A stretch of DNA of 64,000 nt, from the NCBI RefSeq assembly GCF_027580225.2, contig NC_073346.2:12302001-12366000 (forward strand). The letters are read 5' to 3'. The notes beneath the pieces were generated by a model. That model had not been told where the DNA came from and searched no databases. It saw only the letters and a program-made list of their open reading frames with translations. Positions 54,991 through 64,000 of this stretch are shown one piece after another. The stretch comes from Misgurnus anguillicaudatus. Lineage: Eukaryota > Chordata > Actinopteri > Cypriniformes > Cobitidae. Every line of letters starts with the position of its first letter. The stretch's first letter is position 1. The position numbers were made by a program, and so were the translations under genes.

Positions 54991-56824
54991 CTATTCATTT
55001 GATCTTGAGAACGGAGAGGTTCTGTTCTCAGATAACTGTTGTGAGAAAGATGAGCATTGTCTGAAGCACATGGGAAACTGCTCCTTTAACACCTTTATGA
55101 CTTCTCTTCTGAACTTCTCTCCAACCAAGCCGTAGATGATGGGATTGAGGCAACAGTGACTGTAGGCGATAGTCTCCACCCATTGCATGGTCAGACTCAA
55201 ACTGTTTTGCCACTCGTGTGACTGCATGTAGCCTTGTGTCTGCATGAAGAGAAGGAATATGGTAATGTTGTATGGTGTCCAAAAGAGGAAATAAACAGCC
55301 ACCACAGCCAGAATGAGTCTGATGATTTTGTGTTGATTTTGTGATTTGAGGTTTATCAGAGTTGGGATGATCCGTGCGTAACAATACCCCATTATAATCA
55401 GAGGAAGAAACAGACTCAAGACGTTTATCTTAAAGTAAATAAAAGTCTTCAAGGCATCACTTGAGTAGTGTGATCCGCAATATGTTGAATTATTCATCTC
55501 TTTGGACTCATGGGCAATTATAATATTTGGGAGAGATGCAAACATGCTGAGGATCCACACAAATGAAGCCAAAACCAAACCCATTTTGGCAGAGTGGTTC
55601 TTGGAAAAGATACTGTTGGGGTGGACGATGAAGACATAGCGATCCACTGTCATAAGCACCATGAAGAAGATACTGCCGTAGAGACCCAGCGTGTAAAGGC
55701 CCGTTACGGTATGACACATGAATTTACCAAAGATCCAGTCAGAAATTGCCGAATGAGCCCAGAAGGGAAGTGACACAAGAAAGAGCAGGTCAGCGATGGC
55801 GAGGTTTAAGAGGCACACGTCTGTCATATTGAAGTTCTGGCGGTATCTGATGAGGACCCACACTACCAGGCCATTCCCGATGAAGCCAATGATGAAGACT
55901 ATGCTATAGAAAGTCGGAAGAAAAACTTCACTGAAGGCCTTCGTGTTGCCGTTGTAGCTTGGAGCAAAATTATCGCTGCCTGGATAGTTCTCGTAATCAT
56001 CGTAGCCTGAATTATTCATAATGTCTGAAATAAACAAAAATCACAATGTTAGATTATTGTACAGCTGTTTTTATGCATTCAGTCTCATTGCTCTTCCATT
56101 TAAAAAGTAGCCAAAATGAAGTCACGCCACAAAGAGTAACATGCAGCTGACTCAAGATGTTTTAATGTCATGTAGTGGTCATGGTTGTCACAAATGCTCT
56201 TCAGCATCATATATGTGAAATTTATAGTTTAAATGTTTGTGCTCATTGGTTAAATTTGTGGTTTGTTTCTACCTATAGTGAGGTCAAATATGGACAAACC
56301 TAACATTTGAGTTTTAATTAAGTTATGCTCGTTTTTAAACCAAAATGCTGGGTTGGTTCAGATGTGTCCTTGTCTGTAAAATTCAGGTTAAAGTTTCATA
56401 ATTTAACGCTGATATTTTGAGAATCATTTTGATCAGTTTGATTAAAGATATCAAGATATTTTTTACAGTATGATATTTTCTTTATGTATGATGATTTTAT
56501 AACAGTACCAGTACATCACAAAAAAACTTTAGCTGAGTTTTTACAGGCAGGGTCACATATATGGATATTTTCTAAGTTCATTTAAACCTAACCGCTGGGT
56601 TTGTCCGTACTACATTATTACACTACTATTTTTACTTCTTGTTTTTATATTATTTACCTTTGACCAATTAATAACTTGAATCATTATGAATGTTATGACA
56701 GAAGTATTCCTGTTGTGCTCATTTTAAAATATTAATATTATGAAATAAATAAGAAAGACTTTTAATTATCTAACTACAGAGGATGTATTTGTTACTTACC
56801 GGGTAATGTTAAGTTCTCGGTCAT
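54991..56824 (-). CDS. Chemokine receptor, copy B (two coding exons, 352 aa)
   Basis: Coding exon 1 is 56800-56824 (25 nt, M-T-E-N-L-T-L-P plus G, donor gtaag) and exon 2 is 56024-54991 (acceptor TATTTCAG). The joint makes Asp9. The ATG at 56037 that would lengthen exon 2 is intronic, so the spliced start is preferred. Seven helices match copy A closely. DRYVFIVHP is at 136, the helix-3 to loop-2 pair is Cys112 and Cys191, FWTP is in helix 6, and NPIIY and a Ser-rich tail follow. Unlike copy A, the N-terminus has Tyr32 and loop 3 has His278 at the places of the two cysteines that normally form a second disulfide. It is expected to be a surface chemokine receptor, possibly with altered ligand choice. 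Subtype not assigned. Confidence 0.94.
56025..56799 (-). other. Phase-1 intron of receptor copy B (775 bp)
   Basis: Longer than the introns of copy A (413 bp) and the off-edge copy (469 bp). The extra length lies in an AT-rich middle part (about 56320-56680) without a recognised element. Confidence 0.85.
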
Positions 56825-56911
56825 GTCTCTTGGTTATGAAAGTTAAATCTGTGAAATATCTAAGAGTCTTTCTCTCAAAAGCTAAGCAGAACACAAGGGG
56901 TGTTATTTCCT

Positions 56912-57211
56912 GAGAGGTGGGACTTCATCGTACTCTGCCCTGGGAGAGACTGCAGCTGGGAGAGATCTGCTCTGCTGTGCCAAGACTAGGCCGTTTGTGA
57001 GTGCTTTGGGATGGGGTGGAACCCACGGAAGCAGCGGAAGCTGCTGATTGAGAAGAGTGAACTATATGTGCTTTCAGGTCAACGTCTCCAACAACGCCAA
57101 AAAAAGTCGCTAGATTTGTCGCAAGTTGCTTTTTTAAAAATAAGTCCCTGAAGTGATCTGAAAAGTCGCTAAATCTAGTGACAAAGTCGCCAAGTTGGCA
57201 ACACTGAACAC
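56912..57211. mobile_element. Insertion in the 5' flank of receptor copy B
   Basis: The shared flank (AACACA..GGTGTTATTTCCTG) is interrupted near 56912 and restarts at about 57210 with ACACAGATGTTATTTACTG, suggesting a duplicated target. The 3' part contains AAAAGTCGCTAAATCTAGTG and GTCGCCAAGTTGGCAACAC, a common fish repeat end. Confidence 0.6.
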
Positions 57212-57783
57212 AGATGTTATTTACTGTACATCACAAAGGCAGTACTTCATCATATTCAAAAAACATAATGAACTGCTTTTAATACTTCATAAGTGCTCCG
57301 AATGTTCAATCTTAACAGTGACTGGGACAGTACCCTTTAAAAAGCTCAGTATGTACATTTGGGGTTCTAATACTCACTCCTTCAACTCCTTATACACAAG
57401 AAATAATGTTATTCACCATTCATATTACAAAATTCAGTATATGAATGTAATGATTTGTTAAAAAACCCAATGAATTCAGGGGTTTATTAATCATAGTTTT
57501 GTCAAAAATTTGATTAACAACACAAAGAAAACTAAATAAAGAGAATTAATTCTTAAATGTAATAATGATTACCTGCATACAGAGCAAGAGAAGAGAAGAA
57601 TGGTAAGTTAAGTTGGTGGTTTTGATTCCAGACCTATTTAAAATTTACCTTATTAGAAATCTTTCCACAGATGGTGGAAAGATTGCGTTGATAATCTCTG
57701 CACAGGAAAGGCACTGCGTTGGGCTGAATTCCATCTGGCAGCAGAACGGATCATCACTACATTCCATCTCAGCGTTTATGGAC
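57212..57783 (-). other. 5' flank of receptor copy B
   Basis: Homologous by eye to 590-840 and 48000-48430, including the putative non-coding exon block (57570-57640). Beyond 57660 the text is unassigned up to the Tc1 element. Confidence 0.6.
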
Positions 57784-57785
57784 TA

Positions 57786-59341
57786 CAACCCCAAAACAGA
57801 AAAAGTTGGGACACTGTAGAAATTGTGAGTAAAAAGGAATGGAATAACTTACAAATCTCATAAACTTATATTTTATTCACAGTAGAATATAGATAACATA
57901 TCAAATGTTGAAAGTAAGATATTTTGAAATGTCATGCCAAATATTGGCTAATTTTGAATTTCATGAGAGCTACACATTCCAAAAAAGTTGGGACAGGTAG
58001 CAATAAGAGGCCAGAAAAGTTAAATGTACATATAAGGAACAGTTGAAAGACCAATTTGCAACTTATTAGGTCAATTGGCAACATGATTGGGTATAAAAAG
58101 AGCCTCTCAGAGTGGCAGTGTCTCTCAGAGATCAAGATGGGCAGAGAATCACCAATTCATCCAATGCTGCAGTGAGAAATAGTTTTCTGAGTTTCTCAGA
58201 GAAAAATTGCAAAGAGATTGAAGTTATCATCATCTACAGTGCATAATATCATTCAAAGATTCAGAGAATCTGGAACAATCTCTGTGCATAAGGGTCAAGA
58301 CCGGAAAACCATACCGGATGCCCGTGATCTTCGGGCTCTTAGACGACACTGCATCACATACAGGAATGTTACTGTAATGGAAATCATAACATGGGCTCTG
58401 GAATACTTTCAGAAAACATTGTCAGTGAACACAATCCACCGTGTCATTCGCTGTTGCCAGCTAAAACTCTATAGGTCAAAAAAGAAGCCATATCTAAACA
58501 TGATCCAGAAGCACAGGCGTTTTCTCTGGGCAAGGCTCATTTAAAATGGACTTTGGCAAAGTGGAAAACTGTTCTGTGGTCCAACGAATCAAAATTTGAA
58601 GTTCTTTTTGAAAAACTGGCATGCCATTTCATCCGGACTAAAGAGGACACTGACAACCCAAGTTGTTATTAGCGCTCTTTTCAGAAGCCTGCATCTCTGA
58701 TGGTTTGGGGTTGCATGAGTACATGTGGCATGGACAGCTTACACATCTGGAAAGGTACCATCAATGCTGAAAGGTTTATCCAAGTTCTAGATACATATGA
58801 TCCCATTCAGACGTCGTCTTTTTCAGGGAATACCTTGCATTTTCCAAAATGACAATGCCAGACCACATACTGGATCAATTACAACATCAAGACTGCGTAG
58901 AAGAAGGATCCGAGTACTGAAATGGCCAGCCTGCAGTCCAGATCTTTCACCCATAGAAAACATTTGGTGCATCATAAAGAGGAAGATGCGACAAAGACGA
59001 CCTAAGACAGTTGAGCAACTAGAAGCCTGTTTTAGACAAGAATGGGACAACATTCCTATTCCTAAACATTGGTCCTCCTCCAGCTGTTCCTCATATGTAC
59101 ATTTAACTTTTCTGGCCTCTTATTGCTACCTGTCCCAACTTTTTTGGAATGTGCAGCTCCCATGAAATCCAAAACGAGCCAATATTTGGCATGACATTTC
59201 AAAATATCTTACTTTCAACATTTGATATGTTATCTATATTCTACTGTGAATAAAATATAAGTTTATGAGATTTGTAAATTATTCCATTCCTTTTTTACTC
59301 ACAATTTCTACTGTGTCCCAACTTTTTCTGTTTTGGGGTTG
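57786..59341 (+). mobile_element. Tc1/mariner transposon with long inverted repeats (1,556 bp)
   Basis: TA duplications at 57784-57785 and 59342-59343 flank the ends CAACCCCAAAACAGAAAAAG and its inverted copy. The inverted repeats extend about 215 bp on each side with high similarity, through TTGGGACAGGTAGCAATAAG on the left. Both ends and the interior are present. Confidence 0.95.
58218..59130 (+). pseudogene. Tc1/mariner transposase, mildly degenerate
   Basis: The main frame starts at 58218 with a helix-turn-helix (SSSTVHNIIQRFRESG). It runs to 58544, shifts frame, and continues with W-S-N-E-S-K-F-E-V-L (about 58580) and A-S-L-M-V-W-G-C-M (about 58690). A final frame from 58797 holds FQNDNARPHTG and WPACSPDLSPIENIWCIIK, the second and third catalytic regions. 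An upstream ATG (58136, MGRESPIHPM-like) may be the original start. At least two frameshifts and a stop separate the parts. Confidence 0.88.
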
Positions 59342-60104
59342 TATTTCCAAGAAGTATTTGGCATTCCACCTGATGATGCATCTGTTTGTACTTATTTGTA
59401 TAATCTAAAACAGTGGTTCTCAAATGGGGGTACGCGTACCCCTAGGTGTACTTTGGGGTACTGCAGGGGGTACGAGAGAGAAAGTGGAAACTGACATTTA
59501 GGAATAAATCAATAAAATCAGTAAATCATGATAATAGTATTTTTATATGACATTAGGACTACACAAATATGCATTTTAAAAAATCATACATTTGAAGCAC
59601 ATTGTACAAAATGCATGTGCGAGTTCAACCTGTTGATCTTGTTTGGCGCATGCGCAAAGGTTTCAGTTCAGCAGCTTTACGGAGATACACAGAGTCTGCT
59701 CCTGTTATCATTTCATACTTAAAGTTTACTTTCTTTTGTGGTGTTGCTGTACGTATATATAAATTCAAGTAAGTGACATCTGTCAGTGTTGTAAATATGT
59801 TTGAGTTTTATTTGGTTAAATGTACCTCATTAAAGCTTCCATAATAACCTTGGAAAAGCAGCTGTAATCCACACAAAATCGATAACTCAAATGTTTATTT
59901 TCAATTTAATATGAATGTCTATCTATTTAAATACATCTATATGGCATATTTGTTCAAATGTATGTTTAATTGCATGTTTGCAAATCTGATAATAGCACAT
60001 CACGGTGCTTCGATTGACACACACTCATTTGTAACCTGACACCACTAACCAGCTGCAGTAGCAGCAGCCAGCAGACTTATCTTTAATACTTGTATTGTAC
60101 TGCT
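59342..60104. other. Spacer with one hAT terminus
   Basis: CAGTGGTTCTCAAATGGGGG at 59413 followed by TACGCGTACCCCTAGG is a typical hAT/Charlie-like MITE end. I see no second end. The remainder is unassigned. Confidence 0.5.
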
Positions 60105-60425
60105 ACTGCTGTAAGTTTAAAGAGCCACACAGATCCAAAATCGAAACCTTTATTGCAGTGTGTCATGTAGCTGTCCATCAATGTAAACAACGTGTAAAGT
60201 AGTTGAACCAAAAAGTGCACGATTAATAAAGTTATTGGCTTCTAAAGCAGAGTCGACTCTGAATTGCTGAAACGAGTCATTATAGGGAGTGAGTCTTCTT
60301 CCTGATATTTGCCACGTCACACGAACGCATCCACGTCACATGAGATACTAATCTCCGCCTACAGCCTTGCCCGCAGGAGAAACAAAAACTATGACCCGCC
60401 CACAGCTAGTTAGTATGTGTAAACA
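60105..60425 (+). mobile_element. Interspersed repeat R, uninterrupted copy
   Basis: Reverse complement of the two halves at 17990-18183 and 20721-20830. It retains GTTGAACCAAAAAGTGC at about 60208-60224, the empty site for the LTR element at 18184. The full extent and class of R are not known. Confidence 0.8.
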
Positions 60426-60464
60426 TCAGCTCACGCTGTGTTTTCAGTTTGTGTTGTTTTCATT

Positions 60465-60804
60465 TAATGATGAATGATATCGTTGTTTAAACTCTATATA
60501 CTGTCAGAGTCACGATAGCAAACGGTTAACGTAACTCATGCTCACTAAGGGTTTTGCTATGACCCGGTTATTTTACATAAATGCTTAAATGAGTTTAAAA
60601 TTGTTAGTTTCGATCGTCGTTTGTATTGCTTGGATTAATGATGAATGATGTCGTTGTTTAAACTGTTAATTTACTGTCAGAGAGTCACGTTAGCAAACGG
60701 CTAACGCATGCTCACTTACGGTTTTGCTATGACCCGGTTAGTTTACATAAATGCTTAAATGAGTGTAAAATGTTAGTTTCTATTGCCGTTTTTATTGCTT
60801 AGAT
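60465..60804. repeat. Tandem duplication, two units of about 170 bp
   Basis: Blocks AATGATGAATGAT(A/G)TCGTTG, GTTTTGCTATGACCCGGTTA and TTACATAAATGCTTAAATGA occur in the same order in both units, with clear divergence. Confidence 0.9.
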
Positions 60805-61260
60805 TAAAGTGCCCATATTATGAAAAACTCACTTTTTCTGGGTTTTGGGGTGTTATTTTGTGTCTCTGATGCTCCCACACGCATACAAACTTGGAAAAAA
60901 ATCAATCCATGCTGTTTTGAGTGAGATACAGGTTTCTGAATGTCCTCTGCCTTGAGTCTCAGATTTCGCGAGTTCAAACTCAGCTCCGTTGTTACGTAAC
61001 TAGCCGTTTCGTCACATTCAGTTTGAATTTTCCCGCCCAAGGTAGGATTGGAGGTAGGATTTTTAGGATGAAAACAGCGGCTCTGGCTAAATGAGATACA
61101 AATACATCCTACAATCCTGTGAAATTTTGTGTTTAGAGTGGATTTGGGTGAAGGATTAGGATAAAACAGTGCTCATCCGGCGAGATTTCATTTGCCGTAT
61201 CCCTTCTATCCACAACCGCAGGCGTGGCGGGGATGTTTTAGGCGTGGCGGCCCGCCACGG
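60805..61260. mobile_element. Fragment of an interspersed DNA repeat
   Basis: AAAGTGCCCATATTATGAAA followed by CTCACTTTTTCTGGG is a common fish transposon start. No inverted partner is present before 61712. Confidence 0.5.
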
Positions 61261-61711
61261 TTGAATGTATATAGCGGAAACACTGCTATGTATCTATATT
61301 TCACGGATTATACGCATTTGTGGACAAAAATGGTCATTGGATGTATTTTATTGGACTTTCATGGATCATTCACACATCTGAAACAGACTGGATTCGATTC
61401 GCGATCGTTGTATCAACACAAAAAGTCACGTTATATTTTGCATGTTGTCATCTTCTGTCACAAAATACTACATTTATGATGCAAGAGCATCTGTATCTCA
61501 AAACAGAGATCATACATTAATGCTAACCCCGTAAATTATACCTTTTAAATGTATAGTGATGTTAAAATTGGTTGTAAACAGTAGGCTATATAGATATTTT
61601 TGCAGGCTAGATAGTTTACAACGTGGTTTCGAAAGTTAAAAAAAATTTAATGGCTTTATTTTACAATGCTACAAGAACTAAGTAATAGTGCTTTGCCAAA
61701 CTAAAAGTTTT
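61261..61711. other. Unassigned spacer
   Basis: AT-rich DNA, no gene or element end recognised. Confidence 0.4.
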
Positions 61712-61865
61712 TTGCCGGGGGCGTGGTTATGACTCCAAACTAGGCGCACGCTTTTTCGTGAGCTCCTGACTTTATTCTGTTTAAATTCCTGAATTCCATC
61801 CTTTTTATTCACCCACACGGATTTAATTTGTTTTATTAACTCATCGTGGTGATCTTAAAATCAAG

Positions 61866-62747
61866 ATGCCGTCAAAAAACCGCAAAGCTAAGCTTAAATT
61901 AGACTATACCCCAGTCGTGGAACACGAGGAAGAGGGGGATGCTAGTAGCATTAGCTCATCGGATACAGTATGCAGCGTACCTCATGAAGAAATAACATGT
62001 GCCAACGCTTGCCAAAAGTCTGATTTGATTCAAAAACTGGAACTCATGAGAAGTGATTTTGCAACAAAGTTTGACGTAGTTCTAAACGCGATACAGGATG
62101 TTAAAAAAGATATACGGGACTTCTCTGGGCGCATGGATATGGCCGAAGAACGCATAGGCAACGTGGAGGATGCGGTTAACTCAGAAAAGGGAAAGTTGGA
62201 AGAAGCGACTAAGCACATTGCCTTTCTCACACGGAAGATTGACGATCTTGAAAATCGTTCGCGGAGATCGAACCTCAGAATGGTTAATCTTCCCGAAAAG
62301 GTGGAAAATCCGGATGCTGTTGCCTTCTTGGAAAAGTGGCTGCCTGAAACGCTGGGTCCTGAAACCTTTCCTGCTCCGCCTATTATAGAAAGAGCGCACA
62401 GGTTACCGGGTAGGCCACATCCCAATCGATCATCTCCAAGAGTGCTGATCATGAAGTTTCTGAATTTTCAAGATCAAGTCAGAGTGATGCGGGCTGCCAG
62501 GGCTAAAGGCAAAATTATGTATGGTGATGTAGAGATCAAGTTTTTCCCTGATCTATCAGCAGAGTTGCTTCGTCTGAGGAGGCGTTTTGACGGTGTTAAA
62601 CAACAATTGCGTTCCCTGAACATTAACTACGGTCTTGTTTACCCAGCCAAACTTCGTCTGACAGCAAATGGAAAGATACGTGAATTTGAAGACCCGACTG
62701 ATGTGGAAAAGTTCATTCAAGAAATACGTAATGCAGGTGAAGCATAA
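61866..62747 (+). CDS. L1 ORF1 protein (293 aa)
   Basis: This is the RNA-binding chaperone of L1-type LINEs, which trimerises and coats element RNA. The frame is intact. It has a polar acidic head (1-50) and a long coiled coil (about 52-130, heptads such as IRDFSGRMDMAEERIGNVED). The RRM-like domain starts at the hallmark R-S-R-R-S-N-L-R-M-V (131-140) and holds E-R-A-H-R-L-P-G. The C-terminal domain (about 215-290) includes L-L-R-L-R-R-R-F-D and N-Y-G-L-V-Y-P-A-K-L-R. Length fits fish L1 ORF1 proteins. The next frame, ORF2, starts 536 bp downstream, a longer gap than in most L1s. Confidence 0.93.
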   Translation: MPSKNRKAKLKLDYTPVVEHEEEGDASSISSSDTVCSVPHEEITCANACQKSDLIQKLELMRSDFATKFDVVLNAIQDVKKDIRDFSGRMDMAEERIGNVEDAVNSEKGKLEEATKHIAFLTRKIDDLENRSRRSNLRMVNLPEKVENPDAVAFLEKWLPETLGPETFPAPPIIERAHRLPGRPHPNRSSPRVLIMKFLNFQDQVRVMRAARAKGKIMYGDVEIKFFPDLSAELLRLRRRFDGVKQQLRSLNINYGLVYPAKLRLTANGKIREFEDPTDVEKFIQEIRNAGEA

Positions 62748-63283
62748 GAATTTAAATGACAGATTATCTACCGTATTGAGACTTTCCCGACGGAAATTAG
62801 TGCATTTCAATTTTGTTTTGCAGAGTCCTTGTTCCCTACCTTAGACTTTATACCCGTTTCATTGCTTACATAGTGATTGTTCTTTTTTTTCTCTCTCTAA
62901 AGAGTTAAAGAATTTGCAAATCCTTCTTTGGGTGAATATCTGTATTTTGATGTCAGGAGATTCACATAATTTCATTTTGGTGTTTTTTTTTGCTTAACAT
63001 TTCGCGTAGTTGCCCTTAACTGCTCCCTTTGTATTATTGGATCAGTGATGGGACATAACTATATCCCAAGGTGTTATTTGGGAGGGGGGTTTTTGGTTGT
63101 CCTGTTCAGGTGGACAGCTAATGTAATTTGTTCATGGCAGGTATTTGAGTTATCATTTTTGTTCTATTTCTTTAAAAACTACAATTGGAATAGACAGATC
63201 TTCAGGTTAACTTCCACATCTAAACGACACATGTTTAATATATGTGTATTTAAAAATGTACAATCTTTCTTAATTTAAAGAAA

Positions 63284-64000
63284 ATGTCACAAACTAAACT
63301 TAAGTTCACTTCTTGGAATGTTAGAGGGATGATCAAAATGGTTAAGCTTAAACAAGTTATTACAAGGATTAAACAGCTGGACTCATCCATAGTTTTTATA
63401 CAAGAGACACACCTACTTAAAGAGGAGCTCTTAAAGGTGCAAAGAAGATGGCCAGGTCAGGTCTTGGCCTCTTGCTATTCTTCTCATTCTAGAGGGGTGA
63501 TGGTGTTGATCCATAAGTCGGTACCCTTCTTAGTAAATAACAGTATTATAGATAAAGCCGGTAGATATTTAATAGTTCAAGGAGTTTATATGGGTAAAAC
63601 TTTTAATCTCATTAATATTTATGGCCCAAATGAGGATAACCCGTCCTTTTTTGAAAACCTTTTTATACTAATAGCCTCTCTTCCAGGTATAGTGATACTA
63701 GCAGGTGATTTCAACTGCACTCTTGACCCGCTGCTTGACCGCTCTTCCGGACAGGATAGCTCTCACTCTCAAAGCAGAAAAAAATTAAACAATTTATAAA
63801 GGATTTAAATGTGATGACCCCTGGAGAACACTAAATCCATCAAAAAGGGAATACTCATGTTTTTCATCATTATCGAAAACTTCTTCACGAATAGATTATT
63901 TTTTAATTTCAACTTCTTTAATTCCTAATATAGATAATTGTATATATGATAGTGCTGTATTGTCAGACCATTCCCCCATCTCATTATTTTACATAGATTC
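63284..64000 (+). pseudogene. L1 ORF2, endonuclease domain, frameshifted and cut by the window edge
   Basis: This is the N-terminus of the LINE ORF2 polyprotein, an APE-type endonuclease that nicks target DNA for reverse transcription. The frame from 63284 has the metal-site segments F-T-S-W-N-V-R-G (8-15), Q-E-T-H-L with Glu41, I-Y-G-P-N and G-D-F-N-C. A frameshift in the A7 run (63780-63786) ends it. A second indel lies near 63820. After these the text S-R-I-D-Y-F (about 63892) and S-D-H-S-P-I (about 63964) completes the catalytic set. Reverse transcriptase would lie to the right of the window. Sequence errors in the A-run cannot be excluded. Confidence 0.9.

Larger units (their letters stand above)
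61712..64000 (+). mobile_element. L1-type LINE, 5' part, running off the right edge
   Basis: A GC-richer 5' UTR (about 61712-61865, with GCCGGGGGCGTGG near the start) is followed by ORF1 (61866-62747), a spacer and the start of ORF2 (63284). The 5' boundary is estimated from the composition change. The 3' part lies outside the window. Confidence 0.85.

Noticed and set aside
54991..56037. Single-exon reading of receptor copy B starting at the ATG at 56037
   Set aside because: That ATG is upstream of a good acceptor (TATTTCAG at 56025-56032), and paralogs share a 25-nt first exon in the right phase, so the spliced start is preferred.
62030..62452. 140-residue minus-strand frame
   Set aside because: It is the antisense shadow of the L1 ORF1 gene.

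Overview
This is a gene-poor, repeat-dense window from a ray-finned fish nuclear genome, most likely a cyprinid. That reading rests on chemokine-receptor genes with teleost-like introns, a DANA-type tRNA-derived SINE with a (GAA)n tail, many Tc1/mariner, hAT, Harbinger-like and TTAA-type elements, an L1-type LINE, Ty3/gypsy and retroviral remnants, and AT-rich intergenic DNA. I see no bacterial features, no tRNA or rRNA genes and no CRISPR array.

The only host genes I can support form a tandem family of chemokine receptors (seven-helix GPCRs), all on the minus strand. Copy A (46463-47937) and copy B (54991-56824) are complete two-exon genes: a 25-nt first coding exon, a phase-1 intron and one large exon, giving 353 and 352 residues. 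A third copy (50402-50512) survives only as the start of exon 2. A fourth shows its 25-nt exon at 471-495, and the acceptor of its exon 2 falls on the left edge of the window. The copies share 5' flanks, which makes them useful for polarising transposon insertions.

Layout. 1-1000: 5' region of the off-edge receptor. 1457-2440: Tc1 pseudogene. 2727-2976: SINE. 3000-5500: minus-strand gypsy pol remnant. 5500-7513: DNA-transposon and LTR fragments. 7604-10180: plus-strand gypsy fragment split by a Tol2-like hAT. 10432-17840: minus-strand multi-exon transposase-like pseudogene broken up by a long LTR-like element and a hAT. 18184-20715: LTR element carrying a nested DNA transposon. 21183-30167: inverted-repeat transposon split by a 7.8-kb LTR element whose LTRs differ at one base in 559. 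30551-39640: degenerate minus-strand endogenous retrovirus with inserted MITEs. 39848-44232: nearly intact hAT transposase pseudogene. 44323-45695: Tc1 pseudogene. 46463-57650: receptor cluster with MITEs and gypsy and Tc1 fragments. 57786-59341: Tc1/mariner with long inverted repeats. 59400-61300: MITEs and tandem duplications. 61712-64000: 5' part of an L1-type LINE running off the right edge.

The most informative signals are nested insertions with empty sites in the same window, a very young LTR element with almost no coding capacity, and paired loss in one receptor of the two cysteines that normally link the N-terminus to the third extracellular loop. I found no convincing new biological system.
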